A DNA stretch of 37,734 nt from Curtobacterium sp. 'Ferrero'. GTDB lineage: Bacteria > Actinomycetota > Actinomycetes > Actinomycetales > Microbacteriaceae. The notes below the pieces were generated by a model. The model did no database searches. It was not told the DNA's origin and saw only the letters and a program-made list of their open reading frames with translations. The position numbers and the translations under genes were made by a program. Location: NCBI RefSeq assembly GCF_002412165.1, contig NZ_NXIA01000012.1, positions 85,627 through 123,360 on the forward strand. Reading direction: 5' to 3'. The stretch's first letter is position 1, and each line of letters starts with the position of its first letter. Shown here one piece after another: positions 1-7,103 of the stretch.

Positions 1-412
1 AGAGCGCCTCCCGGTACCAGGGCCAGTTCTCCACCCGGCCGCCGCGGATCCAGCGGGAGCCGAGCACGAGGTCGTTGGTGTCGGCGAGTTCGAGCATGCG
101 GGGCAGGTACTCGGGGTGGTGGGAGCCGTCGGCGTCCATCTCGACGAGCTTGGTGTAGCCGTGCTCCAGGCCCCACGCGAACCCGGTCAGGTACGCCCCG
201 CCGAGTCCGTCCTTGACGGTGCGGTGCAGCACGTGCACCCGGTCGGTCTCGGTCGCGAGGTCGTCGGCGATCCGACCGGTGCCGTCGGGGGAGTTGTCGT
301 CCACGACCAGCACGTGCACGGAGTCGTCCGTGGCCGCGAGGGTGCGCGACACGATCGGACGGAGGTTCTCCGCCTCGTCGTACGTCGGGATGATGACCAG
401 GGACTGCGTCAT
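1..412 (-). CDS. Polyprenol-phosphate-mannose synthase, GT2 family (partial, C-terminus outside window)
   Basis: This is the N-terminal 137 codons of a family 2 glycosyltransferase, read on the minus strand from an ATG at 412 and cut by the window edge. It begins [17 protein letters not shown] and carries [11 protein letters not shown] (about residues 36-46) and the metal/donor motif [12 protein letters not shown] (about 93-104), both typical of dolichol/polyprenol-phosphate-mannose synthases. The family transfers mannose from GDP-mannose to polyprenol phosphate at the inner membrane face, supplying mannose for lipoglycan and protein mannosylation. The start is supported by an AAGGAG ribosome site (complement of 417-422) and a TAGGTT -10-like box (435-440). 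The family is clear. The GlcNAc or glucose variants of the family cannot be fully excluded from the N-terminus alone. Confidence 0.85.
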   Translation of the reverse strand, partial: MTQSLVIIPTYDEAENLRPIVSRTLAATDDSVHVLVVDDNSPDGTGRIADDLATETDRVHVLHRTVKDGLGGAYLTGFAWGLEHGYTKLVEMDADGSHHPEYLPRMLELADTNDLVLGSRWIRGGRVENWPWYREAL

Positions 413-434
413 GGTGCTCCTTGCTCGGACACCG

Positions 435-440
435 AACCTA
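435..440 (-). promoter_or_regulatory. -10-like box of the mannose synthase gene
   Basis: TAGGTT on the minus strand, 22 nt upstream of the ATG at 412. An AAGGAG ribosome site lies between them. No convincing -35 hexamer was seen. Confidence 0.4.
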
Positions 441-537
441 CCGGCCACCGGGTGCGAGGGGACCGCGACCCCGCTTCGAACGTGGACAGGATGCTGCAGG
501 CCTGCCCGGACGCGGGCCGTGAACGCGCCGAACGGAC

Positions 538-577
538 GACGGGAGGCACGGTGCGGACCCGCACCGTGCCTCCCGTC
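538..577 (-). terminator. Hairpin terminator downstream of the first aldo/keto reductase
   Basis: Perfect 17-bp inverted repeat (538-554 with 561-577, 6-nt loop) starting GACGGGAGGC. It lies 18 bp beyond the stop of the reductase at 595 and upstream of the mannose synthase start. It belongs to a hairpin family that recurs through the window at 8828, 18286, 27809, 32132 and 34048. There is no long T tract, as is usual for actinobacterial terminators. Confidence 0.7.
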
Positions 578-594
578 CGGTCGTGCGCCGGGCG

Positions 595-1599
595 TCAGGC
601 GGGACGCGAGGCGGGCGAGACCGTCTTCGCGACGTCGCGCTCGGGGATGTCGCCGAGGGCCGCGTCGATCGCGGCCAGCGCGTCCGCGTCGAGCTTCACG
701 CCGGACGCCTTCACGTTGTCGGTGACCTGCTCCGGGCGCGAGGCACCGACGATCGCGCTCGCGACGTTCTCGTTCTGGAGCGTCCACGCGATCGCGAGCT
801 GCGCGAGCGTGAGGCCGGCCTCGTCCGCGACGGGCTGCAGGCGCTGCACGGCCTCGAGGACCTCGTCGCGCATGAACCGCTTGATCATGTCGGCGCCGCC
901 CTTCTCGTCGGTGGCGCGCGAGCCCTCGGGCAGCGGCTGGCCGGGCTTGTACTTGCCGGTCAGCACGCCCTGCGCGATGGGCGACCAGACGATCTGCGAC
1001 AGCCCGAGCTGCTTCGAGGCCGGCACGACCTCGCCCTCGATGACCCGCCACAGCATCGAGTACTGCGGCTGGTTCGAGATGAGCTGGAAGCCGAGCTCCT
1101 TCGCGAGGGCGGCGCCGGCGCGGATCTGCTCGGCGTTCCACTCGCTGACGCCGATGTAGAGCGCCTTGCCCTGCCGGACGACGTCGGCGAAGGCCTGCAT
1201 CGTCTCCTCGAGGGGCGTCTCGTGGTCGTAGCGGTGCGCCTGGTAGAGGTCGACGTAGTCGGTCTGGAGGCGCTCGAGCGACCCGTCGATCGACTCCATG
1301 ATGTGCTTGCGGCTGAGGCCGACGTCGTTGTGCCCCTTCGGCCCGGCCGGCCAGTAGACCTTCGTGAAGATCTCCAGCGACTGGCGGCGCTCACCCTTGA
1401 GGGCCTCGCCGAGGACGGTCTCGGCGGCGGTGTTGGCGTACGTGTCGGCGGTGTCGAACGTGGTGATGCCGGCGTCGAGCGCTGCCCGCACGCACTGGGT
1501 GGCGACGTCGTTCTCGACCTGCGAGCCGTGCGTCAGCCAGTTGCCGTAGGTGATCTCGGAGATCTTGAGTCCGGAGTTGCCCAGGTACCTGAATTCCAT
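595..1599 (-). CDS. Aldo/keto reductase, Kv-beta/YghZ-like
   Basis: A 334-residue NADPH-dependent aldo/keto reductase, presumably a cytosolic TIM barrel. The catalytic tetrad is visible: D49 and Y54 in FDTADTY, K80 in FTKV and H122 in QAHR. The NADPH-binding C-terminal segment [10 protein letters not shown] is present. The start [14 protein letters not shown] is the usual N-terminus of the family. A TACCGT box lies exactly 7 nt upstream of the ATG with no ribosome site, so the transcript is probably leaderless. The gene is monocistronic and ends at the hairpin at 538-577. The family acts on varied carbonyls, and the substrate here is unknown. The closest named relatives are the Kv-channel beta-subunit and methylglyoxal-reductase types. 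Confidence 0.92.
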   Translation of the reverse strand: MEFRYLGNSGLKISEITYGNWLTHGSQVENDVATQCVRAALDAGITTFDTADTYANTAAETVLGEALKGERRQSLEIFTKVYWPAGPKGHNDVGLSRKHIMESIDGSLERLQTDYVDLYQAHRYDHETPLEETMQAFADVVRQGKALYIGVSEWNAEQIRAGAALAKELGFQLISNQPQYSMLWRVIEGEVVPASKQLGLSQIVWSPIAQGVLTGKYKPGQPLPEGSRATDEKGGADMIKRFMRDEVLEAVQRLQPVADEAGLTLAQLAIAWTLQNENVASAIVGASRPEQVTDNVKASGVKLDADALAAIDAALGDIPERDVAKTVSPASRPA

Positions 1600-1606
1600 G
1601 GTGCCG

Positions 1607-1612
1607 ACGGTA
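1607..1612 (-). promoter_or_regulatory. -10 box of a probable leaderless promoter
   Basis: TACCGT on the minus strand, followed by 7 nt and the ATG at 1599. There is no Shine-Dalgarno sequence in the gap. Confidence 0.45.
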
Positions 1613-1650
1613 GCGGAGCGGCGGCGCGCGTGAGGGGTCGTGGTGGTACC

Positions 1651-1706
1651 CGTCGGTGGGTCGACGGGTCGGTGGGTCGGTGGGTCGGCTGGTCGGCTGG
1701 TCGGTC
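1651..1706. repeat. 8-bp tandem repeat (seven copies of GGTCGGTG-like unit)
   Basis: Seven consecutive octamers (1651, 1659, 1667, 1675, 1683, 1691, 1699) all fit NGTCGNNN, mostly GGTCGGTG or GGTCGGCT. The repeat lies in the 340-bp gap between the divergently read reductase and DUF559 genes. No gene was found in that gap. It also holds one 59-bp inverted element at 1745-1803. Confidence 0.8.
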
Positions 1707-1744
1707 GCCCGCTTGTTTGCTCCCCTCAGGCCCCGTCCCTGTCC

Positions 1745-1803
1745 GCGAGCGGGCGTTCCCGGCCGGTGCTCGTCCACCGTGCCCGCACCTTTCCCCCGCT
1801 CGC
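1745..1803. repeat. 59-bp inverted-arm element (single copy)
   Basis: The left arm GCGAGCGGGC (1745-1754) and right arm CCCCGCTCGC (1794-1803) are near-perfect inverted repeats with arm starts 49 bp apart. This is the same spacing as in the arrays at 3.7-4.3 kb and 22.0-22.5 kb. It lies upstream of the DUF559-type gene. Function unknown. Confidence 0.7.
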
Positions 1804-1939
1804 GACGCGGAGCCGCCGCTCACGGCGCCACCCGAGCGCCCGCCCGCGCCGTTCCTCCACAACGCGCCCGCAGAGGCGTTCCTCCCCAGAACCGCGCCGC
1901 GACCGCCCACGGGACGATCCGGCCCGCAACACTCGCTCC

Positions 1940-2884
1940 ATGACCGCCCGACGCCCGCTCCCACCAGCCCTCCGCGGCGGCCCGTTCCGGGTCCGCGACG
2001 CGCTGCGACGAGGCGTCTCACCCGGCCGGCTCCGCGCCCGCGACCTCGCTCGCCCCTTCCACGGAATCCGCGCTCCGGGCGTGCCGTCCTCAGCGGAGGG
2101 CCGCGCACGAGCCCTCGCCCCGCGCCTTCGGAAGGACCAGGTCTTCAGCCACCGGACGGCCGCCGGGATCCTCGGCATCCCGCTCCCCCACGGGCTCGAG
2201 CGCGATCCCCGCGTGCACGTCACGACGATCGGCACCGACCAAGCCCTGCGCGTCCGCGGAGCGATCGGCCACCGGACCCGAGCCGGACGCGTCCGGACCG
2301 TGTTCTCCGGTACGGCGCAGCTCACCCACCCGGCCGACACGTTCGTGATGCTCGGCCCGCTCCTCAGCCTGGACGAGCTCATCGTCGCCGGGGACGCGCT
2401 CGTCGGGTGGCTCGGCTGGTGCACGATCGAGGAGCTCGTCTCCGCAGTCCGACGACATCGAGGGTCCCGCGGCCTGCGGACCGTGCGCGCCGCGCTCCGG
2501 GAGATCCGCCCCGGCTCCCGTTCCCCCGGCGAAACCCGACTCCGGCTCGTCCTGACCCGTGGTGGCCTCCCCGAACCCGCACTCAACCACGACGTGGTCG
2601 AGGACGGCCGCTGGGTCGCCTGCGTCGACCTCGCCTTCCCCGAGGCGCGGATCGCGATCGAGTACGAGAGCGACCTCCACCGCACCGACGCACGGACGTT
2701 CCGGAAGGACCTCACGCGAGGAGAACTCCTGAAGGACGTCGGATGGTGGCTCGTCCGCGCCACCGCGGACGACGTCGACGTCCTCGCCGAAGCCTTCGTC
2801 CGTCGCGTCCGCCGGCTGGTCGCCACCGGGGCGGACGGGAGGCACGACATCCGTCCTCAGGGCGGCCCGCGGACATTCGCGTGA
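1940..2884 (+). CDS. DUF559-type protein with AbiEi-like N-terminal region
   Basis: A 314-residue protein. The N-terminal ~140 residues are Arg-rich and resemble the winged-helix and connector region of actinobacterial AbiEi-like antitoxin-domain proteins (FHGIRAPGV; FSHRTAAGILGIPLP). The C-terminal ~100 residues resemble the DUF559/Vsr-like PDDEXK fold: GETRLR, then VDLAFPEARIAIEYES, then an H-containing segment and GELLKDVGWWLVR. The putative active-site acids are E in GETRLR, D in VDLAFPE and E in IEYES. I chose the ATG at 1940 because homology-like sequence begins there. No good ribosome site is visible, and an AACACT box 6 nt upstream might make it leaderless. No partner toxin gene is adjacent. 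Nuclease activity is unproven for such proteins. Confidence 0.75.
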   Translation: MTARRPLPPALRGGPFRVRDALRRGVSPGRLRARDLARPFHGIRAPGVPSSAEGRARALAPRLRKDQVFSHRTAAGILGIPLPHGLERDPRVHVTTIGTDQALRVRGAIGHRTRAGRVRTVFSGTAQLTHPADTFVMLGPLLSLDELIVAGDALVGWLGWCTIEELVSAVRRHRGSRGLRTVRAALREIRPGSRSPGETRLRLVLTRGGLPEPALNHDVVEDGRWVACVDLAFPEARIAIEYESDLHRTDARTFRKDLTRGELLKDVGWWLVRATADDVDVLAEAFVRRVRRLVATGADGRHDIRPQGGPRTFA

Positions 2885-2888
2885 ACAT

Positions 2889-2921
2889 TTGGTTGACGCT
2901 TCAACCAATCCAGTGCAGAAT
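2889..2921 (+). promoter_or_regulatory. yceI promoter overlapped by a perfect palindromic operator
   Basis: The -35 TTGACG (2893-2898), a 17-nt spacer and the -10 CAGAAT (2916-2921) form a good sigma-A promoter. The -35 sits inside a perfect palindrome, TTGGTTGA-CGCT-TCAACCAA (2889-2908). Position and shape suggest a MarR-family repressor site, but no regulator gene is adjacent. Confidence 0.75.
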
Positions 2922-2998
2922 GGCGTACGCTCAAGTCGATGCAGGCGCATGAACCATGTGACTGCTCGGGACCGCAGACATCGTTCGGAGGGAACACC

Positions 2999-3559
2999 AT
3001 GACGCTCACCGCCACCGCCATCCCCGGCTACCAGACCGGCACCTGGAAGATCGACCCCACCCACTCGGAGGTCACGTTCTCCGTTCGCCACCTGGCGATC
3101 AGCAAGGTGAAGGGTTCGTTCGAGCGCTTCGACGCGACCCTCGTCACCGCCGACAACCCCCTCGACTCGACCCTCGAGGCGTCGATCGACGTCGCGAGCG
3201 TCAACACGAACCAGCAGCAGCGTGACCAGCACCTCGCGACCGGTGACTTCTTCCTCGCCGAGGAGCACCCGCAGATGACCTTCACGTCGACCGGCATCCG
3301 CGAGGACGGCGACGACCTGCTCATCGACGGCAAGCTCTCGCTCCGCGGGGTCACCAAGGACGTCACGCTGAAGACCGAATTCGGCGGCGTGACCACCGAC
3401 GGCTACGGCCAGGTCAAGCTCGGCGCCGAGGCGACGACGAAGATCGACCGCACCGAGTTCGGTGTGAACTGGAACGCCGCGCTCGAGGCCGGTGGCTTCA
3501 CGCTCGGCAACGACGTCACCATCAACCTCGACGTGCAGTTCGTCCTCCAGGGCGCCTGA
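2999..3559 (+). CDS. YceI family protein
   Basis: A 186-residue YceI/lipocalin-like beta-barrel protein. Landmarks are WKIDPTHSEVTFSVRHL near the N-terminus, GSFERFDA, FFLAEEHPQMTFTST, the L(S/T)LRGVTKDVTL strand, and IDRTEFGVNW near the C-terminus. The family binds polyprenoid or other amphipathic ligands and is often induced by stress. It has no signal peptide from the chosen ATG, so it is probably cytoplasmic, as in many actinobacteria. The start is supported by a GGAGGG ribosome site 7-8 nt upstream. An in-frame ATG at 2939 would add a non-homologous N-terminus. Expression is likely repressed through the palindrome at 2889-2908. A strong hairpin follows at 3631-3670. Confidence 0.93.
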   Translation: MTLTATAIPGYQTGTWKIDPTHSEVTFSVRHLAISKVKGSFERFDATLVTADNPLDSTLEASIDVASVNTNQQQRDQHLATGDFFLAEEHPQMTFTSTGIREDGDDLLIDGKLSLRGVTKDVTLKTEFGGVTTDGYGQVKLGAEATTKIDRTEFGVNWNAALEAGGFTLGNDVTINLDVQFVLQGA

Positions 3560-3630
3560 TCCCCCACCTCGCAACCCGCTCGTCCAGAGCGAACTGAGGA
3601 CACCGAACACCACTGCACCGCAGTACCCGC

Positions 3631-3670
3631 GGCGACGCCCCGACTCCCTCGACGGAGCCGGGGCGTCGCC
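3631..3670 (+). terminator. Hairpin terminator after yceI
   Basis: The stem pairs 3631-3642 with 3659-3670 (12 bp). After one mismatch a further 4 bp pair, around a 6-nt loop. It lies 71 bp beyond the yceI stop. A smaller ACTGC/GCAGT hairpin precedes it at about 3611-3623. Confidence 0.7.
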
Positions 3671-3715
3671 GTTCGTGCTCGCCCTCACCGCCGCCCGCTC
3701 ACCGCCCCCTCAGCG

Positions 3716-4295
3716 CCGAGCGGGCAGAACCGTCCGGAGAGGCCACACCGCCACGCGCCGATCCCGCCCGCCCGCTCGCCGACCGCCGGCGAACGGGCGG
3801 AATCGACGGAACGCCGCCGCTCCTCCCCTCACATTCCGCCCGTTCGCGCCCCGCACGATCGCACGGCACCCCGGCTGCCGAACGGGCGGAAACGACTGGT
3901 CGTCCCGGCAGCACCCCGCCCATTCCGCCCGCTCGCGTTAGCCGATCGCCCGCCGCGTTTCGCACCCAGAGCTTCCAAAGCACCCGAAGCACGCCGAATA
4001 CCCCCCACCCCCGCGACCGAACGGGCAAAACCGATCGGATGGATCCCGCCGTCGCGCACCAGAACAGCCCGCTCGCGCGCGCAGCCGCCGTCAGCACCGC
4101 ACCCGTCCGGGCAGCACGTTCCTCGGGGTCTCGGCAGTAGCGTGAGACCGGCGGGAATCGCCCGCTCGCGGGTCAGGTTGTCGGAGACGAACGCGCGTCA
4201 ACGACCTCCAGCCCATGAGTCCCGACTCGGCGGCCGTCGAGCGGGCGAGATCGGACACTCCAGCGGCTGGTGACCAGCAGGAAACGCCCGCTGAC
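3716..4295. repeat. Array of 59-bp inverted-arm elements in a gene-free 0.8-kb gap
   Basis: The 3560-4358 gap has no credible gene. It holds five elements whose left arm is (G/C/T)CGA(G/A)CGGGC and whose right arm is its complement. Left/right arm starts are 3789/3838, 3878/3927 and 4237/4286 (each exactly 49 bp), 4017/4067 (50 bp) and 3716/3770 (54 bp, with a small CCCG duplication in the right arm). An isolated right arm lies at 4160. The arms usually continue inward as GGAAAC, AGAACC or the like on the left and GATTCC or CATTCC on the right, so stems reach 12-14 bp. The ~39-nt interiors differ. Function unknown. Confidence 0.75.
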
Positions 4296-4358
4296 GGCGA
4301 CGACACGGGCCCGAGCCACCCGCACCAGCACCACCCGAACGACCGACAGGAGCACCAC

Positions 4359-4925
4359 ATGGCCACCGACTGGATCGCCCTCCAGGCCCTCGCCGCCGCC
4401 GAGTTCGGCCGCCGCGTCGCCGCCGTCACCGACTGGGACGCCGCCACCCCGGACTCCGAGTGGACGACCCGCGACCTCGTGACGCACGTGGTCGACGAGC
4501 AGCGCTGGATCCCGCTCCTCCTGACCGGCTGCGACCACGCCCAGGCCGAGGCCGACCTCGAGGCGATCGGCGACGACCTCACCGTCGAGTGGGCGAAGTT
4601 CGCGGCCCGGGCGACCGAGGCCTGGCGGAATGCGCCCGCTGACGTGCCGGTGCACCTCAGCACCGACGTGGTCCCCGCGCACGAGTACCTGGCCGAGCAG
4701 ACGAGCGACCTGACGATCCACACGTGGGACCTCGCCCGCGCGACCGGGTCGGACGAGACGCTCCCGACGCAGCTGGTCGAGGCCGTCTGGCACCAGTTCG
4801 AGCCGAAGATCGAGGACCTGGCGGCGACCGGCCTCTACGCGCCCCCGGTCGACGTGCCCGACGACGCCCCGCTCCAGGTCCGGCTCCTCGCGGTCACAGG
4901 CCGTGATGCCAGGGTGGACGCATGA
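4359..4925 (+). CDS. TIGR03086 family metal-binding protein (DinB/mycothiol-dependent isomerase-like)
   Basis: A 188-residue four-helix-bundle protein of the TIGR03086 / maleylpyruvate-isomerase N-terminal type. It is recognised by DLVTHVVDEQRW (about residues 39-50, a likely metal-binding His and Glu) and by DLTIHTWDLARATG (about 114-127, a second His-containing motif). Members are small cytosolic metal-binding proteins. Some relatives use mycothiol, but the reaction of this one is unknown. The ATG at 4359 has a CAGGAG ribosome site, and an upstream in-frame ATG at 4215 would cross a repeat element. The stop overlaps the next gene's start by 4 nt (ATGA), so it is translationally coupled to the aldo/keto reductase. 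Confidence 0.85.
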   Translation: MATDWIALQALAAAEFGRRVAAVTDWDAATPDSEWTTRDLVTHVVDEQRWIPLLLTGCDHAQAEADLEAIGDDLTVEWAKFAARATEAWRNAPADVPVHLSTDVVPAHEYLAEQTSDLTIHTWDLARATGSDETLPTQLVEAVWHQFEPKIEDLAATGLYAPPVDVPDDAPLQVRLLAVTGRDARVDA

Positions 4926-5911
4926 CCACCGCCACCACACGACTCGGTTCCACCGGCCTCGAGATCAGCAGCGTCATCCTCGGGATGATGTCCTACGGCG
5001 ACCCCGACAAGGGCTCCCACGAGTGGAGCGTCGGCATCGACGAGGCCCGCCCCTTCGTCCGACGCGCGTTCGAGGCCGGCATCACGACCTTCGACACCGC
5101 CAACGTGTACTCCGCCGGCAGCAGCGAGGAGATCACCGGGCAGCTGCTCAAGGAGATCGCCCCGCGCGAGGACGTCCAGGTCTTCACGAAGGTCTTCAAC
5201 CGGATGCGTCCCGGTCGGAACGGCGCGGGACTGTCGCGCGCCGCGATCATGCACGAGATCGACGCCTCGCTGACCCGCCTCGGCACCGACTACGTCGACC
5301 TCTACCAGATCCACCGCTTCGACCCGCACACCCCGGTCGAGGAGACGATGGAGGCCCTGCACGACGTCGTCAAGTCCGGCAAGGCGCGCTACATCGGCGC
5401 GAGCTCGATGTGGGCGTGGCAGTTCGCCGAGATGCAGCACGTCGCCGAGCTGCACGGCTGGACGCCCTTCGTGAGCATGCAGGACCAGTACAACCTCCTC
5501 GAACGCGAGGAGGAGCGCGAGATGCACCCCTTCTGCGAGCACACCGGCGTCGGGGTCATCCCGTGGAGCCCGCTCGCACGCGGCCGCCTCACCCGGCCGT
5601 GGGAGGCGCAGGGCTCCGGCACCCGCGCCGACACGGACGAGTTCGGCAAGACGCTCTACCGCCAGGACGAGGACGCGAACCGCGCGATCGTCGACGCCGT
5701 CGCCGAGGTCGCCGAGCAGCGCGGCGTCCCGATGGCGCAGGTCGCCCTCGCCTGGGTCGCGAGCAAGCCCGTCGTGAGCGCCCCGATCGTCGGCGCGACG
5801 AAGGAGCACCACATCGACGACGCGGTCGCCGCGGTGGCGCTCGAGCTCACCGACGACGAGATCGCCCGCCTGGAGCAGGCCTACACCCCGCGGGTGCCCT
5901 CCGGGTTCTGA
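4922..5911 (+). CDS. Aldo/keto reductase
   Basis: A 329-residue NADPH-dependent aldo/keto reductase. Tetrad residues are D58 and Y63 (FDTANVY), K90 (FTKV) and H131 (QIHR). The C-terminal cofactor segment is IVGATKEHHI, and it ends PRVPSGF as in the subfamily close to Tas/YakC-like reductases. It overlaps the TIGR03086 gene by 4 nt and probably depends on it for translation. It shares the family of the 595-1599 gene but differs enough not to be a recent duplicate. Substrate unknown. Its transcript would run into the GC-rich element at 5926-6065. Confidence 0.92.
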   Translation: MTTATTRLGSTGLEISSVILGMMSYGDPDKGSHEWSVGIDEARPFVRRAFEAGITTFDTANVYSAGSSEEITGQLLKEIAPREDVQVFTKVFNRMRPGRNGAGLSRAAIMHEIDASLTRLGTDYVDLYQIHRFDPHTPVEETMEALHDVVKSGKARYIGASSMWAWQFAEMQHVAELHGWTPFVSMQDQYNLLEREEEREMHPFCEHTGVGVIPWSPLARGRLTRPWEAQGSGTRADTDEFGKTLYRQDEDANRAIVDAVAEVAEQRGVPMAQVALAWVASKPVVSAPIVGATKEHHIDDAVAAVALELTDDEIARLEQAYTPRVPSGF

Positions 5912-5925
5912 CCGGACATGGTGCC

Positions 5926-6065
5926 GGACGGGAGGCGCGGTGCCAGCTGGCACCCCGGCTCACGCCGCCGGTACCGGCCCGACCCGCCGGCGGCTGGCCG
6001 GCTCCGGCCCGACGCGCCGGCGGCGGGCTGGCCAGGCGGGCGGGCGGGCGGGGAGCCTCCTGTCC
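5926..6065. repeat. Expanded hairpin element between convergent genes
   Basis: The outer arms GGACGGGAGGC (5926-5936) and GCCTCCTGTCC (6055-6065) are inverted with one mismatch, matching the ends of the window's terminator hairpin family but ~120 nt apart instead of a few. Inside lie a 16-bp perfect palindrome (GGTGCCAGCTGGCACC, 5939-5954) and two ~30-bp direct repeats (from 5972 and from 6002). It probably terminates both the reductase and the convergent oxygenase gene. Confidence 0.6.
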
Positions 6066-6079
6066 GTCACCGGTGCCGT

Positions 6080-7003
6080 TCAGGGCGTCGGCGCGGCCTC
6101 CGCCGCGAGTCGCGCGATCCGCCGTCGCGCCGCGGTCTCCGTGTCGGGACGGCCGCCGAGCACCCCCGTCACCCCGTCGATGACGAGCCCGGCGGTGCGC
6201 CGGGTCGGGAGCTCGACCGGGCCGAGCGACGGCAGCTTGAGGCCGAGCATCTCGCGGTGCCGCGGGTCGAGCGACGACACGGCACCGGCGAACAGCGCGC
6301 GGTACCCGGGCCGCAGCATCCTGGCGAGTGGCGGGTCCTTGATGAAGCGGACGACCTCGTGCGTGTCCGCGCGGGCGACGAGTTCGCCGCGCTGCAGGTA
6401 GCCGTCCATCTGCTCGCGGAGCTCCGCCTCGGACTCGGGGGCGTCCGCCACGCCCATCAGGTGCCCGGCCACCGACCACTCCCGGACGTACGCGTCGGGC
6501 CCGCCGGGGATCGGCTCGCCCCAGATCTGCGCACTGCGGAGGAAGGCGTCGGTGAAGGCGAGGTGCACCCACCGCGCCAGGTCGGGGTCGTTCGCCGAGT
6601 ACGGCCGGGTCTCGCCGTGCCCGTCGACGTACTCGCCCCGGACCTTCTCGTGCAGGCGGACCACCCACGCGCTCGCGTGCTCGGCCGCGGCTCGGTCGCC
6701 GTGCGACACGGTGTAGATCCAGCGGATCGTGCCCGCCAGGCGTCCGAACGGGTCCTCGCGGTAGCGGGAGTGGTCGTGCACGCCCGCGAGGGCGCCCGGG
6801 TGGAGCGCCTGGACGAGCAGTGCCCGGACACCCGCCAGGATCGTCTGCCGGCCGCCGTGCACGCTCCAGGTGGCGGAGCCGGGGCCGAAGTAGCCGGCAT
6901 CCGAGCCGTCCTCGAGCGCGTCGATCCACTCCGGACGGCCACGGGCCCCACCGTTGAAGGTGTCGTCGAGTCGGGTGCGGAAGGCGTTCGAGAGCGCGGC
7001 CAT
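6080..7003 (-). CDS. Oxygenase MpaB family protein (DUF2236)
   Basis: A 307-residue protein of the DUF2236 / latex-clearing and MpaB-type oxygenase family. It is recognised by HPGALAGVHDHSRYREDP followed by GTIRWIYTVSHGD (about residues 80-115), AWVVRLHEKVRG, and ARWVHLAFTDAFL. The family is thought to bind heme b through conserved His residues and to act on lipophilic substrates or ketones. A few members cleave rubber. I chose the ATG at 7003, which begins MAALSNAFRTRL. Longer in-frame extensions overlap the divergent ligase gene. It is divergent from the acyl-CoA ligase with a 100-bp shared promoter region, suggesting related lipid metabolism, but that is inference. Confidence 0.82.
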   Translation of the reverse strand: MAALSNAFRTRLDDTFNGGARGRPEWIDALEDGSDAGYFGPGSATWSVHGGRQTILAGVRALLVQALHPGALAGVHDHSRYREDPFGRLAGTIRWIYTVSHGDRAAAEHASAWVVRLHEKVRGEYVDGHGETRPYSANDPDLARWVHLAFTDAFLRSAQIWGEPIPGGPDAYVREWSVAGHLMGVADAPESEAELREQMDGYLQRGELVARADTHEVVRFIKDPPLARMLRPGYRALFAGAVSSLDPRHREMLGLKLPSLGPVELPTRRTAGLVIDGVTGVLGGRPDTETAARRRIARLAAEAAPTP

Positions 7004-7090
7004 ACGGGCATGTTCCGACAACCCCCTGACATCCTGCCGAACGTCGTCCACAGGGCTCAGGACTTCCCAGACGACCGAGGGCCCGGCCGC

Positions 7091-7096
7091 TAGGTT
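7091..7096 (+). promoter_or_regulatory. -10 box of a probable leaderless promoter
   Basis: TAGGTT followed by 7 nt and the GTG at 7104, with no ribosome site between. Confidence 0.5.
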
Positions 7097-7103
7097 GGGA
7101 GTC

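Noticed and set aside
2836..2862. A GGGAGGCACG segment near the end of the DUF559-type gene
   Set aside because: No matching arm. Coding sequence only.
583..2952. A 789-codon plus-strand open frame and others like it at 8847-11024, 15257-17356 and 33068-35731
   Set aside because: All lie opposite or out of frame with genes showing catalytic motifs. Their translations are low-complexity.
3492..3941. A 149-codon plus-strand frame overlapping the yceI end and the repeat array
   Set aside because: It starts inside yceI, runs through the terminator and repeats, and encodes only Arg/Pro-rich sequence.
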